Shown: positions 1 to 12,098, numbered from the stretch's first letter. The stretch is 64,000 nt of DNA from Macrosoma leucophasiata (GCA_036365455.1 JAWQUS010000030.1:18992001-19056000); one strand, 5' to 3'. The notes: generated from the sequence alone by a model not told the origin. Numbers and translations are program-made.

Positions 1-468
1 CAAACCCAATTGGTCCTACGCCTGTCGCCCAAATGTATGTTTTTTTTTTTTTTTTTTTTTTTTTTTTCGGAAGGGTGCGTGAAATTGTTTATGTATTTTG
101 TTACTGTCAAGGTGTGAGTTTCGTAGTAATAGACGATTTTTGTAGTGTGTGTGTATAACACGTAGTTCTCCCCGCAAAAAAAACTGGTTGCCTGTAAAGT
201 CGGTTTTACGGGCGAAGATTTTACGTGACAACGTCTTTCTTCTCTCGGTAGAAAGGCATTCGCCGGTCCGGCAGGCCTCTCTCTCGTTCGGTGACTCATC
301 GTTACGTTACCGGGCGTTACACTTTTTCATGAGTGACTCCGAGCCGCAACCTAAATTAAGACGTTGTCACGTCAAAAAATGACAGACTGTTTTGCATCGG
401 TAATGAATGCTATGGCTACTCCCCTCCCCTGGTCCGCCGCGGCGGCCGGTGGCCCGTGTTGCTCTATG
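1..468. mobile_element. hAT-like MITE (family M1), left end outside window, split by a nested insertion
   Basis: The right end (about 373-468) and the middle (about 75-183) match the complete M1 copies at 27819-28116 and 33465-33761. The terminus reads TTGCTCTATG at 459-468. The complete copies have 8 bp target duplications, which points to the hAT group. A 56-base scale T-run lies at about 39-67. The copy is interrupted at 184-372. Confidence 0.7.
184..372. mobile_element. Foldback insertion nested in the M1 MITE
   Basis: Compared with the uninterrupted M1 copy near 33660, 189 extra bases begin after the A-run at 175-183 and end before CAAAAAATGAC. CAAAAAA on both sides could be the target duplication. 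A perfect 15 bp inverted pair, ACGTGACAACGTCTT at 223-237 and its complement at 358-372, marks one end and an internal site. No coding capacity is seen. Confidence 0.55.
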
Positions 469-1202
469 TTCAAGTCTTTAAAATGTAATGATATAAATAT
501 TTTTCCACACATAGAGCATGACCTAAATCACTTAAACTATTTTATTTGTTTGAATGTAACACTGAGTCAGTGGTGTGAATCATCATTCCTTATCTTTTTT
601 GTTCAGAGAAAAAAATCTAGTCCATCATAAATCCTATTAATAGTGACAAAAACTAATAAGAACATGATTGCTATGAGATCTGAACATGTCAATTGAACTC
701 TTAAGTTGAACTTAATAAGGTATAATTTTCATAATCTATGTAATTTTCACAGTGTTTATTGAACTTGTTATGAACAGTCAACTTGGACTTCCCGAATCAA
801 AGACTTTATACTATAGCAAAACAATATTTCAAATACATTGATACTATTAGGTATACGAAAAGGAGAATGATACTGTTCCATACATTTCTGGGCCTAGGTG
901 TTAACACTGTACAAATTATGTCATTTTTAAATGACTATAAAATAAATAATTTGAAACTCGGGCATTTTTTGAATTGCCCGTAATTTGTAGTATATTATAT
1001 GATCAAGTAAAAGTGGCTTGGATTGCTAATTGTTAAGTATATAACATAATGTACTGTGTAATAATGGGTTAACCAGTAACGATTTTGTAGGCCCAAAATT
1101 ACCCATCCCCTTTGTATATAGAATTAATTATCGAGGTAGGTAGGTATATCAATAAAAATCAATCTCCAAATACATGAACGATCAGAATTTGTTTTTTTTT
1201 TG
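469..1202. other. AT-rich intergenic stretch
   Basis: Only short chance ORFs are present. No repeat family seen elsewhere in the window is recognised here. Confidence 0.5.
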
Positions 1203-1382
1203 TATGTACATTATCAGTTCTGTCTGATGGTGGGGTCAAAAGTCTTAGGAATCGGCGTGCATGTATGAAGAGAATGATGAAGGTAGACGAGGCACGAGAG
1301 GTTTGTCAGAACCGGGATGTCTGGCGCTCTACACTCTCTGCCTACCCCGTTAGGGACCTGGCGTGAAGATACATACATACAT
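1203..1382 (+). mobile_element. LINE 3' end fragment (RTE-like), 5'-truncated
   Basis: Nearly identical to the last ~170 bases of the longer fragment at 48171-48790: it encodes the same C-terminal residues (CQNRDVWRSTLSAYPVRDLA, then stop) and ends in a (CATA)n tail. It is typical of a 5'-truncated non-LTR insertion. Confidence 0.8.
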
Positions 1383-1788
1383 TATCAGTAGGTTACAATA
1401 CTTACAATGTTTGTAATACTAGTTAATATAATACTTAATAATAAATATTTTGTAGCCAACTTCAAAAAGGAGGGTCTCAATTTGTTTGATGTATATTTTT
1501 ATGTATGTACACCGATTGAGACAAGATGTCTGATCTGATTTACACAATTTTTTTTTTTAACTTCTACTTCTTTTACTGCCATTAGAAAAATATATGACAG
1601 TGGTTTTTTTTACGATGTGCACGCACATTGATTTACAACAGTTTTCAATGTTTACATTCTGTCACTATCTAAATAGATAAAAGCAACAGTCTGAAGTTAA
1701 TTGCTAAACTGTTTTTTTTTTGTTTGATGCCAAATGGTTGTTGTGTGGTCAAATTAATTTTATTTTTATTTTATGTTATGAACTTTTA
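1383..1788. other. AT-rich stretch with T-runs
   Basis: No gene or recognised repeat. Several poly-T runs occur (about 1547-1560 and 1711-1722). Confidence 0.4.
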
Positions 1789-2094
1789 CTTCACGCCTGT
1801 AATCCGCGAAGGGGTAGGCAGAGGTAAATGCATGCATTCAATCATACATGCAAACACCCACGACTCGCCGGTTACGTTTTGGCCCATGCAACAGGTGGCG
1901 AACCTGTTGCCATCTTCGGGCACATTACCATACTCCGGGGTACTGGGAAACTTCCAGAAAATGGAAAAATCCCAATAGAAGCAGAGATAAAGGATTTTTA
2001 ACCGTTATCTCTGATAGTCCCCGACCCGGGAATCGAACCCAGGACCTCCTGCGTAATAGTAGTGGCCTGCTACCACTACGCTACTGAGGCAGGC
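1789..2094 (-). mobile_element. tRNA-derived SINE (family S1)
   Basis: Read on the minus strand it starts with a tRNA-like head that has a box A-like TAGCGTAGTGG and a box B-like GGTTCGATTCC (complement near 2030). A ~200 bp body follows, ending in the complement of CTTCACGCCTGTAATCC. A second near-complete copy lies at 39408-39708. Pol III transcription is inferred from the boxes. Confidence 0.8.
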
Positions 2095-2286
2095 ATGTTA
2101 TGAGCATTTATGATAACGTGGACGACGTAATTTTTGCGGTTGGTTTTAATGCATGATGTAATTTTTATAAGTTGTAACAATCACAAACTGACAATTTTAA
2201 ATAACAATAAATGAAAATTCGAGTAAGTGAAATATCACTGCAGCATAAAAAATTGGCATTAAAATACAATAATCAAGTCAAGTTAC

Positions 2287-2448
2287 CTTCAAAGTATCAA
2301 GAGAGACGTGTTCCAACAAATTGAGACAAGTGGGATGCGCGTAGGACTTGCACTGTTGACAACAGATGAGGGCCTCGACCGCCCCTAGCCTGTTCCTAGC
2401 GTCAGTGCCCAGGCACTCGGCACACACAGGCAAACCTTGGGCTGGTTT
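2287..2448 (-). CDS. KAT6 coding exon 2 (start of PHD finger 1)
   Basis: 162 bases, 54 codons. It has a good acceptor (TTCATTTTCAG, complement at 2449-2459) and a GTAACT donor (complement at 2281-2286). The peptide includes PVCAECLGTDARNR and CKSYAHPTCLNLL, which match the spacing of the KAT6 first PHD finger. Confidence 0.87.
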
Positions 2449-5400
2449 CTGAAAATGAAGTGTTGATGATTAATGTTTTTTTTTTTTTTTTATGTAATGG
2501 AAGTGGTAAACAAGCATGCAGTTCACATTGATGTTAAGTGATAACTGCAGCCTATAGACACCCACACAAAGACCAAGGTCAAAATGCAGATGCATTACCA
2601 CTCCTGAGGCCTAAGGTCTTATGCCTCTGTGCCGGAAATTTCAGGGCCGTACATTACCACCTGACCGGAACACGATAGTGTTGAACACTACCATTTAGCG
2701 GCAAGTATGTTAGGTAATGCGGTGGTGCCTACGCCCGCGAGCTCCGTCACTGGAGCTCTACCACCAGTTCGGTGTCACCATAATCTGGGACCTAATTGTA
2801 ATTGAAACTGTTCAATGTCTTGCTCTAACATAATTATACTACTCGCATTGGTTACAGGAACACAGCAGTGATATAATTACAATCCAATGACTATTGTTTT
2901 AGGAGACTTAAGTCCCTGGTACAATAATGTTCAGCCCCATAATTTCCCACAGAGAGGCCTGACAGCGAATGCCTCCGGAGTGACATCTACATTGATATAT
3001 CTGGCCTTTTACATAGACATGTATTAATTTACCAGAAATGTGGTCTGTACACTACTTTACCACTTCATGACATAAAATATATACTTATTCAACTTATCAT
3101 CAACCTATGCCTGCTAGACCAGCCTGAATGTATGACTCCATATTAAATACCACAGAGATAAAACAATTTAGGTCTCAGGGGTGACAACACATCTGCATTT
3201 TGACATCTGGTTTTTGCAATATACTAAAAGCTGCAGACATCACTGAACATCCATGTGCCGGAAATTACAGGGCCGTACAGTACCAAGTATAGGTGGTGAC
3301 TACGCCCGCGAGCTCCGTCACTGGAATAGTAACTGGTGGTAGAGCTCCAGTGACGGAGCTCACAGGCGTCGGCACCACCGCATTACCTAATATAATTGCC
3401 GCTAAATGGTAGTGTTCAGCACTATCGTGTTCCGGTCAGGTAGTAATGTACCTCCCTGTTATTTCCAGCACAGAGGCATAACACCTTAGCCCTCAGGAGT
3501 GGTAATGCATCTGCATTTCGACCTTGGTCTTTGTGTAGGTGTCTATAGGCTGCAGTCATCACTTAACATCAATGTGAACTGCAAGCTTGTTTGCCACTTA
3601 TTACATTAAAAAAAAGATATTTCATCGACTTTAGTCATGAAAAGATTTTTCAATTTTGAACTATGCATACTTCACTCACTTAACAACAGCTAAATTCATA
3701 TGATATATTTTCAGATGCCAGTGCTATTGCAGCAGATACTAGAAATTGTATTAGCAGCTATAGGTATCAGAGAGCACTCCTTGTATTCTCAATGATGAAT
3801 TGATTTAGGTTAAGCAAAAAAGGTATATCAGACTTTTTTTCTTGTTCAATAGTGCTTATTTTGTATTTATTATTTTGTATCTGCAATTTATGTTGTTTCT
3901 ATGCAACTTTGACAAAGTGTAAACAAAGAAAACAGTGTCCATAAGCCCTTCTAATTTTTTCAATAATTTTAATGTAATTGATGGAATGTTTGGATTTTAA
4001 CAATAAGTCCCTTTTTTAATGTGAGACCGTTTTATTTATAGAAAGGATAGTGTTTATCCAACTGATAGCTAGCTAGATTAGTTCATTATCATATTGAATT
4101 AATATTTAGGATAAATGTATACAATACACTCTCTGCCTACCCCGTAATCATCGATATATCAACCTAATAGATACCGCATCGCAGGCGAACGCTTTCGGAA
4201 AACACATAGTGACACATAGGTAATTCAGTAATGATAAAAGAAACCGCGCGCGAGCTCGACTTCACTACCGACCAAGTATGTGACCTGTGTACGTCGTTTT
4301 ACGAGCGCGAAATAATTTCGTTAAAAAATAAGAAAGTGTAGCAAAATGACATCTTGTTCAATAAAATGGTGTGTCAAATGTAGCAAAACATCTAATTTCA
4401 AAAAAGACGACATAACTTGTCACAGGAATGCTGTTATCACGATTATAATTTTCAAAAATAAAATTAATTCGGAGTTCAACTTACACAGGTCATGACAGGT
4501 CAAAAACAGCACTGGTTGATGTCTTTTTACAGTGCATCCCTTTCTTTTCATTCAAATAAATATTGCTATTCCTTTCGTCCATTTTGGAACATATCAGTAT
4601 AGTGATGTGACACCTCAATCAACTGATGAATGATGACAATTAATGCAACTGAATATTACTTGATTTTCTTTCGTACACTTTTTTTACTTGTTTTTTTTTT
4701 GTAACGAAGTTTGTAAACAAACATGAAGTTCACATGTTCACGAAAACCAGAGGTCAAAATGCAGATGATTTTCCACTCCCGAGTCCTAAAAAAAATCTGC
4801 CTCTGTGACAGTTATTACTGGGCCATACATTACCATCTAACCGGACCACGATAGAGCTAAATACTATTTTTTGTGGATATAGTAGGTAATACGGTGGCAG
4901 ATAATATTTAATAAAACTACGTATCTATAGAATGGACACTTTAATGTCCCACCTGATTCACCTTCCTCACCGCTCTGAGCACTTGGTAAGTCAGTTGGGT
5001 GGCTAATAAACTAAGGTCGTGAGCAGTCTATCTTTAAATAATTTTAAAATTGAATATTTTATAAACTTTATTTTCCTACCTGTCGCGAAGTGGTAGTGTC
5101 CACTTATCTATGGTGTCCACGGCTATTGTGTTCGGCGGTAACGGATATGAATGAATGAATGAATGATTTATTTGCTGAATGAATTATTATTTATTTGATA
5201 GAGCTCCACTGAACAAGTTCAAAGATGTGAACACCTAGTGACACCTACATGCTACCTATTTGATCTGCAGTAAGTGGTTATCGGTTTTCTTCAATGTCAA
5301 CCGTTATCATCTGCCGGGTAGGTGGTAATATACAGTGGTAGAGCTTCAGTGAAAGAGCTCCAGGGTGTACGAGCACCGCTGCATTTCCTAATGTATATTT

Positions 5401-7718
5401 CACTAAATGTAGCCTATTGTAAACAATGATATATAGTATTAAAAAAAAATACATAAAAAGAAAGGATCATGGCAAGATTTGTACAGAGAAAATGAAAAAA
5501 AGGTACACGGTTAATCTGCATGGAAATATTATCCAGTGAACCTAAACAATATTTCCTGATACTGAAAATATTTTTAACTCTCCGGAATAAAAAGTTTGAA
5601 ATTGAACTTTAGTATGGAGTGCTTATACTGTTGTTAGGAAAGACGATTTTTATTCCGGTAATTTAAAATATTTTAAATACCAGAAAATGTTCTTTAGATT
5701 CCCTAGATAATATTTCTAATCCGTTTATCCTTGTACTTTTTTCGACCTTTTTTGTACAAATCAATGTATGAAACTTGCCATGATTCTTTAGGTGATGATT
5801 ACGAAAATGATATCTCTTTTCAAATCGGAGATGGGGGACATAATTATTTTTCGAATATATGATATGGATTTCAATTTCACGGTTTGTTGGGTGCAGACTT
5901 TTCAAATCTGAGATGGCGAACAGACTCCTTAAACTTCTTTTTTCTTCTTTAACTTCAAAATTTCTTGAAGTTAAATAAGTTAGTAGAATATGATATGGGT
6001 GTCCAATCCCAAAAGTTCTACGTACACACCTTCGAACATGTCATATTTAATTAAAAAGTATTTGTAATCAGCACACCCAAAAAACAATATTAAAGAAAAA
6101 AATTGTCTTGTAGATAAAGATGTTTTGTTAACATCACACCAAGAAACCACAAAATTGACACCCATCATTAGAGGTTATCTGACATACCTACTCATATTAC
6201 TCACGTAATATTTGGGTGCCTTCGAGCTCTATCATTGATTATTACTTATAATGATAATAAAGTCTTTATTAATGTATTGAACAAAACATTAAAAATATAT
6301 AATATACAATTGCATAAAGAAATATACAAAAGCTAAAATTATTTTGTGTATTTATTTTGACATGCATTTATATTAAAATATGTCTAGTTATTGTTTTACA
6401 TTTTCTTAACTAAACGTTATAAGTATGTATATGAAACGAGTTGAAATTGAAATGACCATGATAAAATTAAAACTTACTCCTCTTGCAATCAAAACAAAAA
6501 CTTTCCCATCACTAGTTATAATTTATGACCTGTCGCAACCTTGAATCGACCAATCACGACGCTCTCTTTTGCCGCTTCCCAGCCCTTCATACCTCATCGC
6601 TTTGACTGAAATGTTTCTTAGTAGAAACAATGACATAGGGTGTCTAGTGGTTCTGTTGTTGCTGCCCGTAATGGGCTTGGCGTAAAGATACATACATCAA
6701 TATTTATAATTGCAGCAAAAGGCAGTAAGATGAGTTATATTTGTTTATATTTGGTGCACTAAATGTAATAATTAATCATATTATTATGACAAAAATATAA
6801 AAATATGTGGGTCAAAAGATAAGAAAGAATAGATAAATATATTTTGACTGCAAAAGCAACAATATAAAATGATAATATGTAAATTACATTCATCAAATTC
6901 ATGAATTAAACCAAATAGTACAGAATATTATAATTGCAAGTATCAAATAAAAATAACAAAATGTTATGAATATTTTGAAACATTATGCAATTTTTTTATT
7001 TTTTTTTAGTTAACCATCAATGAACACTACTACTGACCATGAAATTTGGTTTGATAACCAATTTATGACGGTTTAAACTTTGCTATTGTTTGTGTTTACC
7101 ATCAGTTTGTTTACTTGTTTATCTCAATGCTGACAGAATTATTAATTCACAACTAAAACATAAACTGCTTACCTTTTCGGGAGATTCAGACAATTTCCGC
7201 TGTTTTGGTGGTCTATCTCCAGTGGTCAACGGTCTGTCCGTTGCTTTGTAGCAGCCCGTGTGGTGCGTCAGGAGCCCCCTGGCAACAGCGCGCTTGGCCG
7301 CCGCGCGCAGCACCGTCCTGACGTCGGCCTCCTGCTCGACGACCACCTGGTACGCCTGCCGCAGGTGTCTCTCGACCGCCTTCAAGCTAGATCCTTCCCG
7401 CTCGCCCAACTCCCGCACAGCCTTAGCCACCACCCGCGTCAAATCCGCCTCCGGGCCTATCCGCAGCACCTTACTAGGCAGCCCACCCGGATCCTTATAA
7501 GAACTCTGACCCTTGTTGTACACCTTCAACACGGCCCCCTCCCGAACCGCCCGCTCCAGACGCTCCGACACCACGTCTTCATGATAGTTGTGATGCTGTC
7601 TGATCGCGTGACAGATCCTCTCCACGCTCGGCCTCTGCTTCTGCGACCGTATCTTATGAATCGCCTCTAGTATCCATCGCTTCCACACTTCTTTGCCGAC
7701 GTCGTCCGGTTCGCTCAT
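2287..7718 (-). CDS. KAT6/enok-type MYST histone acetyltransferase, N-terminal part (partial gene)
   Basis: KAT6A/B (Drosophila enok) are nuclear acetyltransferases that act in MOZ/MORF complexes on histone H3. Two exons are visible, 7173-7718 and 2287-2448, joined in phase 0 by a 4.7 kb intron. Residues 1-182 carry the paired winged-helix region of this family (KQRPSVERICHAI near 27-39, NKGQSSYKDP near 68-77). Residues 183-236 begin the first PHD finger, with Cys191, Cys194, Cys212, Cys215, His220 and Cys223. The second half of the PHD finger, the MYST catalytic domain and the rest must lie left of the window; I found no further exon in 1-2286. The start is the first ATG after a GC-rich leader and fits family N-termini. 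The identification rests on the winged-helix plus PHD order. Confidence 0.87.
2475..2768 (-). mobile_element. SX element, near full length
   Basis: Representative copy of the ~295 bp SX family: the T-run at 2475-2490 is the poly-A tail on the other strand, followed by the constant ATGTAATGGAAGTGG. The head is at 2748-2768 (complement of ACTGGTGGTAGAGCTCCAGT). No tRNA-type box B is evident. The A-tail and frequent partial copies point to retroposition. Confidence 0.8.
3168..3614. mobile_element. Cluster of SX fragments in both orientations
   Basis: 3168-3250 is a plus-strand tail fragment, 3251-3324 a minus-strand head fragment, and 3332-3614 a nearly complete plus-strand copy ending in TTACATTAAAAAAAA. 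The two heads face each other and form an inverted repeat around 3300-3360. Confidence 0.75.
3615..4120. other. AT-rich intronic stretch (KAT6 intron)
   Basis: Nothing recognised apart from a short LINE-tail-like string (ACTCTCTGCCTACCCCGT) at about 4127-4144 at its right end. Confidence 0.4.
4346..4431 (+). pseudogene. THAP-domain-like N-terminal fragment
   Basis: ATG at 4346 opens MTSCSIKWCVKCSKTSNF and continues to KKDDITCHR. The C-x4-C start, Ser/Lys-rich linker and I-T-x-H-R end resemble the first ~28 residues of THAP zinc fingers, which are found in cell regulators and P-element transposases. The frame reaches a stop after about 20 unrelated residues, so this is either a first exon whose partner I cannot find or a relic. 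It lies inside the KAT6 intron on the opposite strand. Confidence 0.35.
4690..4915 (-). mobile_element. Old, diverged SX copy
   Basis: A poly-T start and recognisable blocks (AACATGAAGTTCACATG, GGTCAAAATGCAGATG, TACATTACCATCTAACCGGA) in the SX order, with many changes and a lost head. Confidence 0.55.
5147..5166. repeat. (GAAT)n microsatellite
   Basis: About five GAAT units. A weak SX head fragment follows at 5338-5410 (TAGAGCTTCAGTGAAAGAGC). Confidence 0.7.
5420..6540. other. AT-rich intronic stretch
   Basis: Only chance ORFs are present, without codon-like composition. No repeat family from elsewhere in the window is recognised. Confidence 0.4.
6541..6697 (+). repeat. LINE-tail-like repeat
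   Basis: The end, GGCTTGGCGTAAAGATACAT followed by ACAT, closely resembles the terminal sequence of the LINE fragments at 1203 and 48171. The rest does not match them, so this is probably a related subfamily. Confidence 0.4.
6698..7172. other. AT-rich start of the KAT6 intron 1
   Basis: No repeat or gene recognised. Confidence 0.4.
7173..7718 (-). CDS. KAT6 coding exon 1 (winged-helix region)
   Basis: 546 bases, 182 codons, starting MSEPDDVGKEVWKRWILEAI and ending SESPEK before a GTAAGC donor (complement at 7167-7172). It is far more GC-rich than its surroundings, as expected for a CpG-rich first exon. Confidence 0.88.
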
Positions 7719-8000
7719 CTTTATCGAAGATTATTTCGTTCCGTCAGAGTAACGGTACGGTATTGGAGTTCGAGATGTGTCAACACCCATTGTATTTTGG
7801 CGCCTCAAGCGAAATTCCATTTTACAGAATGGAACTTCGCCGGAAGCAGCCGGAGATTTCGGCCGTGATCCGTGACGCCAGTTTACAGCATGCTCGCGAT
7901 CCGATCGCCCGCCGATGACACATCGCGCCTCACGACCGGGTTTTGGCGGAGCGGGCATCCAACGGCGGCCATCTTGTGGCCATCTAAATTTACGTAGCGA
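7719..8000 (-). promoter_or_regulatory. GC-rich promoter and 5' leader of the KAT6 gene, with paired YY1/Pho-like sites
   Basis: A CpG-rich block directly upstream of the KAT6 ATG in otherwise AT-rich DNA. Two GGCCATCT sites lie at 7967-7975 and 7978-7986; read on the gene strand they give AGATGGCC twice. This resembles the YY1/Pho core (GCCAT), which is common near starts of constitutive genes. The start of transcription is not determined. Confidence 0.5.
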
Positions 8001-8795
8001 ACTAATACACGCGACGTAAATAACACTTATCCCAACTAATTAGTCCACTGTAATCCTTTCACAAAAACTTTCACTGTCACAATTGTTAAATTATTTAACA
8101 TCAAACAGAAAATAAAACTAAAATACAGAAGAGTTCTTTCCGGTTTTTTTTTCACAATGCGCCTTCACAAAACAAACAACACAGTGATGTAGCATCTACA
8201 AATTTAATATTTCATGATAACAATGCTTTTTTTGTATTGAATTAATATTCATACTATTGAATTATTGTAAAATTTACTTGAAAACATTCACAAAACACCA
8301 ACAAAAGGCTCATCAAAATGGCTATCAATCAGTTTTCTTGCTATATGAAAAAATATTTTTGATATCCTGTCGGTCACATTATGTATTGCCATTCTTAATT
8401 ACAATTTACATTATAATTAATAATTGTCTATTTTGTCTATGGCTTAATAATACAAAAGGATATAAGTAATGATGACATTACGTAGGTTTAATTGGTAAGG
8501 CATTTTTCTGTTCAAATTCATTAATATATCATATAACAACGTAGGTACAATAATATCCAAAATTTTGGCGAGCCTAACCAATAACAACAATAATACATTG
8601 GGATTATAGAAGACAATAAAATTAAAAATAAAATCATAAATATCTTTTTAGATCGAACTTCGAACATTTACCCGAAGCAGAGAGTAATAATACTACGTAG
8701 TTCGAGTAAATACTAAAAGTAGTTTCCCCGAGATTCGAATAAATATCTTTATCATGTTCGTCGCATTATACAATGGTGTGGGATGTGTCGATGGT
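8001..8795. other. AT-rich intergenic stretch upstream of KAT6
   Basis: No coding signal seen. Confidence 0.4.
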
Positions 8796-8935
8796 GTTAT
8801 GTCAAGTTCGATTGATTTTGATTTACGACCAAGAAGCTTGAAGGTAAAAATGGAGACCACACAATCCATACCTATTTGAAGCAAACCTAAATATAGCTAT
8901 CTCTCTCTCCGGGGGTAGGCCGTCTCTTTCTAAGC
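8796..8935 (+). repeat. Dispersed repeat, copy 1
   Basis: Shares CCAAGAAGCTTGAAGGTAAA and the flanking ~110 bases, in inverted orientation, with 11630-11755. Type unknown; no terminal repeats seen. Confidence 0.55.
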
Positions 8936-9340
8936 AGGGTGACCATAAAGTTACAATTTTCCTGGGACATGACTGTGATTTTTATTTAAAATGACAAAAT
9001 GTTTTAATTTTTCTTCTCGTTTGGCAAAAATGCAGCTATAGACTATAACGCCATTGATCAAGTAATATTAAAATTACATACAACTGCTCATTTCATAAAT
9101 CTCTAACATAGTGAATGAATATATTTATGGAGGATGACGATCGCGATGATGAGGTGGTTCCATATGGAAGTTGATGGCATGTCCAGTGAACTGATGGGGA
9201 GTAGGACCTTCCTAAGAAGTCTCGGAGGAGCACGAAAAAACTTTCCTCCATATATCGAAAGCGTGCACGGGCACGCTATCGATTGCTTTATGATAAAAAT
9301 CCCACATATTTGACACATAAAACATAACTACACATACATA

Positions 9341-9480
9341 TTTTTTTTATGTAACGAAGGTGACAAACACGCAGCACGGATGTTTAGTGACGACTGCAGC
9401 CTAAAAACACCTACACAAAAACTACTGGTAAATGTGCAGATGCGTTAGGCTTAAGATGATCTGCCTCTCTGTGGTAGTTA
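9341..9480 (-). mobile_element. Diverged SX fragment
   Basis: T-run, ATGTAACGAAGGTGACAAAC, then CTGCAGCCTA and CAGATGCGTTA in SX order, without a head. Confidence 0.5.
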
Positions 9481-9889
9481 AGGATTTCGAAGATCTCAGT
9501 TGATACGAACATCCCCATTATAACAGTCTGTTAAAACCTTCTTTCTGGTTAGATGGCATTACTAGGGCCGGGTTCCAATAACTTACCAACATCCGTACTA
9601 TTCCGTACGTATATTTAGGAACGGTTGATTGTGAGAGTTAATGTATGGATGAAATGTCAAATTATAACGGATAGTAAGCTATGTAAGCCTACCTACGTTA
9701 GTAATTTATTGAAACCGAACATAGGAAAAGAATGAAAATCTTGTCGATAATGAAGCATTTATCAATGAATCCCAAACTTTAAGACATCTCTTGTGGTACA
9801 CAAGACATTGAATGAAGTAAAAATTATTAATTTAAGAGTGTTTAACAAAGTTTATTATATATAGATAGATATAGATATTATATATATAT

Positions 9890-10245
9890 AATCTGTCGGA
9901 GACGGTCACGAGTACGGACCGATAACTGACAAAGCACGAGTTCCGGTAAAGGGCGCCACCGTCACCATGTTGCAATTAACTTCGTGCTACAAAAGAGCCT
10001 AGTCGTTGGAGGGATGGAGGTCGGATCAAGGCTCACTTACCATTTGATCGTTCTCGTGATAAGTTCTCCTCCAAGCTAGGAACTCTTTCTGTCGTTTCGG
10101 TCTGATATTGTGTTGTGGTTGTGTACAGTGACTTGTGAGTGTAATTCGTTGTTTCGTTGCTCGACTACCCACTTTATACGACCACGGTTGATGAAACTCA
10201 TAAAACGTCCGTGCCGATATATTTATAGAATTGTGGTAAATCGCA
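9890..10245. repeat. GC-richer unclassified insertion
   Basis: After an AT-dinucleotide tract (about 9857-9890) base composition shifts abruptly to a GC-balanced block starting CTGTCGGAGACGG. It has no long ORF. A solo LTR is one possibility, but I see no matching TG...CA ends or target duplication. Confidence 0.25.
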
Positions 10246-10248
10246 TTT

Positions 10249-10366
10249 TTTTATGTAATGGAAATGGCAAACAAGCTTGCAGTTCACACTGATGTTAAGT
10301 GATGACTAAGGCCTGAGGCCTAAGGTGTTATGCCTCTGGTCCTGGCAATTACGGAGCCGTACATTA
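10249..10366 (-). mobile_element. Short SX copy with internal deletion
   Basis: Tail block ATGTAATGGAAATGGCAAAC through GTGATGACTA, then a jump to GGCCTGAGGCCTAAGGTGTT, omitting the middle of SX. Confidence 0.65.
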
Positions 10367-11629
10367 AACTTGAAATAATTAAACATTAAATTTGAAATAT
10401 TCCATGGTATCATACTATGTGTTGATACTATATGGGTGTGGCGATGATTCTATTTTCTAGTTGATTATTTTTTCAGAAATCCATAGCGAAATGAGTTCCA
10501 CAGACAGCTACGAGTCCATGATTTTAAATTAAGCTTAAGGAAAATAGGGATAAAATAAAATGGACTTACAGCCATTATAATCAATTTACTAACAAAGTTT
10601 ATAGTGGTTTACAATGTAAGTTTAGATTTTAATTTATACATTAAAGTATAACATAATCAATATAAAAATATTTCTTTCTGCAAACGTCTTGCATTATTGA
10701 ATTATTAATACATACTACATAAAGTTATTGTTCTAAAATTTCGTGGATGAAATCATAGATTTATTATCTACTTAAATCTATGGATGAAATATAACATGTA
10801 ACTTCACGCTCGGGTTAGCCTCTCAAACAACGAGAAAATTACATACCCTTAGAAACTATATACCTACCCGAGCATAGTTTATTTAGTTTGATTGAAAATA
10901 ATATATGTTAGTTCGTATTTAAAAAAAAACTCGATTCTTTAAGACATTCTCAATTAATAAAATTGTATTGTCGCACTACTTCAACACTATTGATAACGAT
11001 ATGATAGAAACAAACCTATTTTAAATTGTAATTGTAAATGTAATTCAATGTAAGACTATTAGAAATTACTAAAGTGAACATTCATTAATTTGTTTAAAAC
11101 ACTGGCTTATAATTTTAGCAAGATATTAAGCGAAAATACAACAAGAATATGTCTACAGTGATTCGACACAAAAATTACGATTCAAACACTTGTTCACGTG
11201 AAATCTTTGGTCACTTCCTGGATGCCATAAGCTAGCACAACCTCCAACTATGCAATTATTTACCATTGCTACAAACTTAAACGAATTACAATCGAAAACA
11301 CAACGAAAACATAAAAACTAAATAGTGAACATCCGCCATATTAGACCGATCTGTGGTTTTGACATTACTGAAAAGCAGATTCAATGTTGCCGTGCTATGT
11401 ATTTCCGTACAGTCCATAGAAGTCGGTGTATAATTTCAACTGATACACTTACTCTAAATAGTCAATGTGAGATATATTATTAATAATTTTTACAACAGTT
11501 AAATGAATACATTTAATAAGTTGTAAATAAATTATGCAGTAATGTTCATCATGTAATTCTGTAACTGTGGTGTTTCTTTCACAGAGTTTCGTAGGAGATA
11601 TAAATAAAAAGATAGCAATACCACAGATC
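10367..11629. other. AT-rich intergenic stretch
   Basis: No coding exon, repeat family or RNA gene recognised. Confidence 0.4.
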
Positions 11630-11755
11630 ACACTAAAAAGAGAGGTCGGCCCCCCAAGAGGAGGATAGAGATATGTAGGTATTTGACTCAAACTTTTGTT
11701 TGGAGTTTGGACTCCATTTTTACCTTCAAGCTTCTTGGTTACGACACTATTACAT
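11630..11755 (-). repeat. Dispersed repeat, copy 2
   Basis: Inverted partner of 8796-8935. Confidence 0.55.
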
Positions 11756-11925
11756 TATTAGTGCGTTATGGGTGTATGGTTGGTTAATGCAGCGCCCGAT
11801 CTAGGGGCAAACCGAGCAATTTCCCAGGGCGACAAAAATGAGGGGTGGCAATATGTCTTTTTAAAGGTTAAAATTACACCATTTGTTGAATAACGCATGG
11901 GTAAAAGGCGGCAAATATAATGGCG

Positions 11926-11960
11926 GCGAAATAGTTGGACCGGGGGTCCAACTATTTCGC
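11926..11960. repeat. Perfect 15 bp hairpin
   Basis: GCGAAATAGTTGGAC at 11926-11940 and its exact complement at 11946-11960, separated by CGGGG. Probably part of a decayed transposon end. Confidence 0.75.
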
Positions 11961-12098
11961 GAGTAAATGAACTGTGCTGTGTAAATGAAATGAATATGTT
12001 TTGAGTAAATGAACTCTCGGCCGAAAGAGTCGCTGAACCGAGTGGGAAGTCACTCGTACTACACTGGCGAGTCAGTTCAGTTTTGATCACGCTAAGAT

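Noticed and set aside
1..2286. Further KAT6 exons (second half of the PHD finger)
   Set aside because: I looked on the minus strand for the continuing Cys-rich reading and found none.
7260..7670. 136-codon plus-strand ORF
   Set aside because: Antisense shadow of KAT6 exon 1; GC-rich coding DNA opens other frames.
9890..10245. Solo LTR
   Set aside because: No matching TG...CA ends, target duplication or second copy could be shown; kept only as an unclassified insertion.
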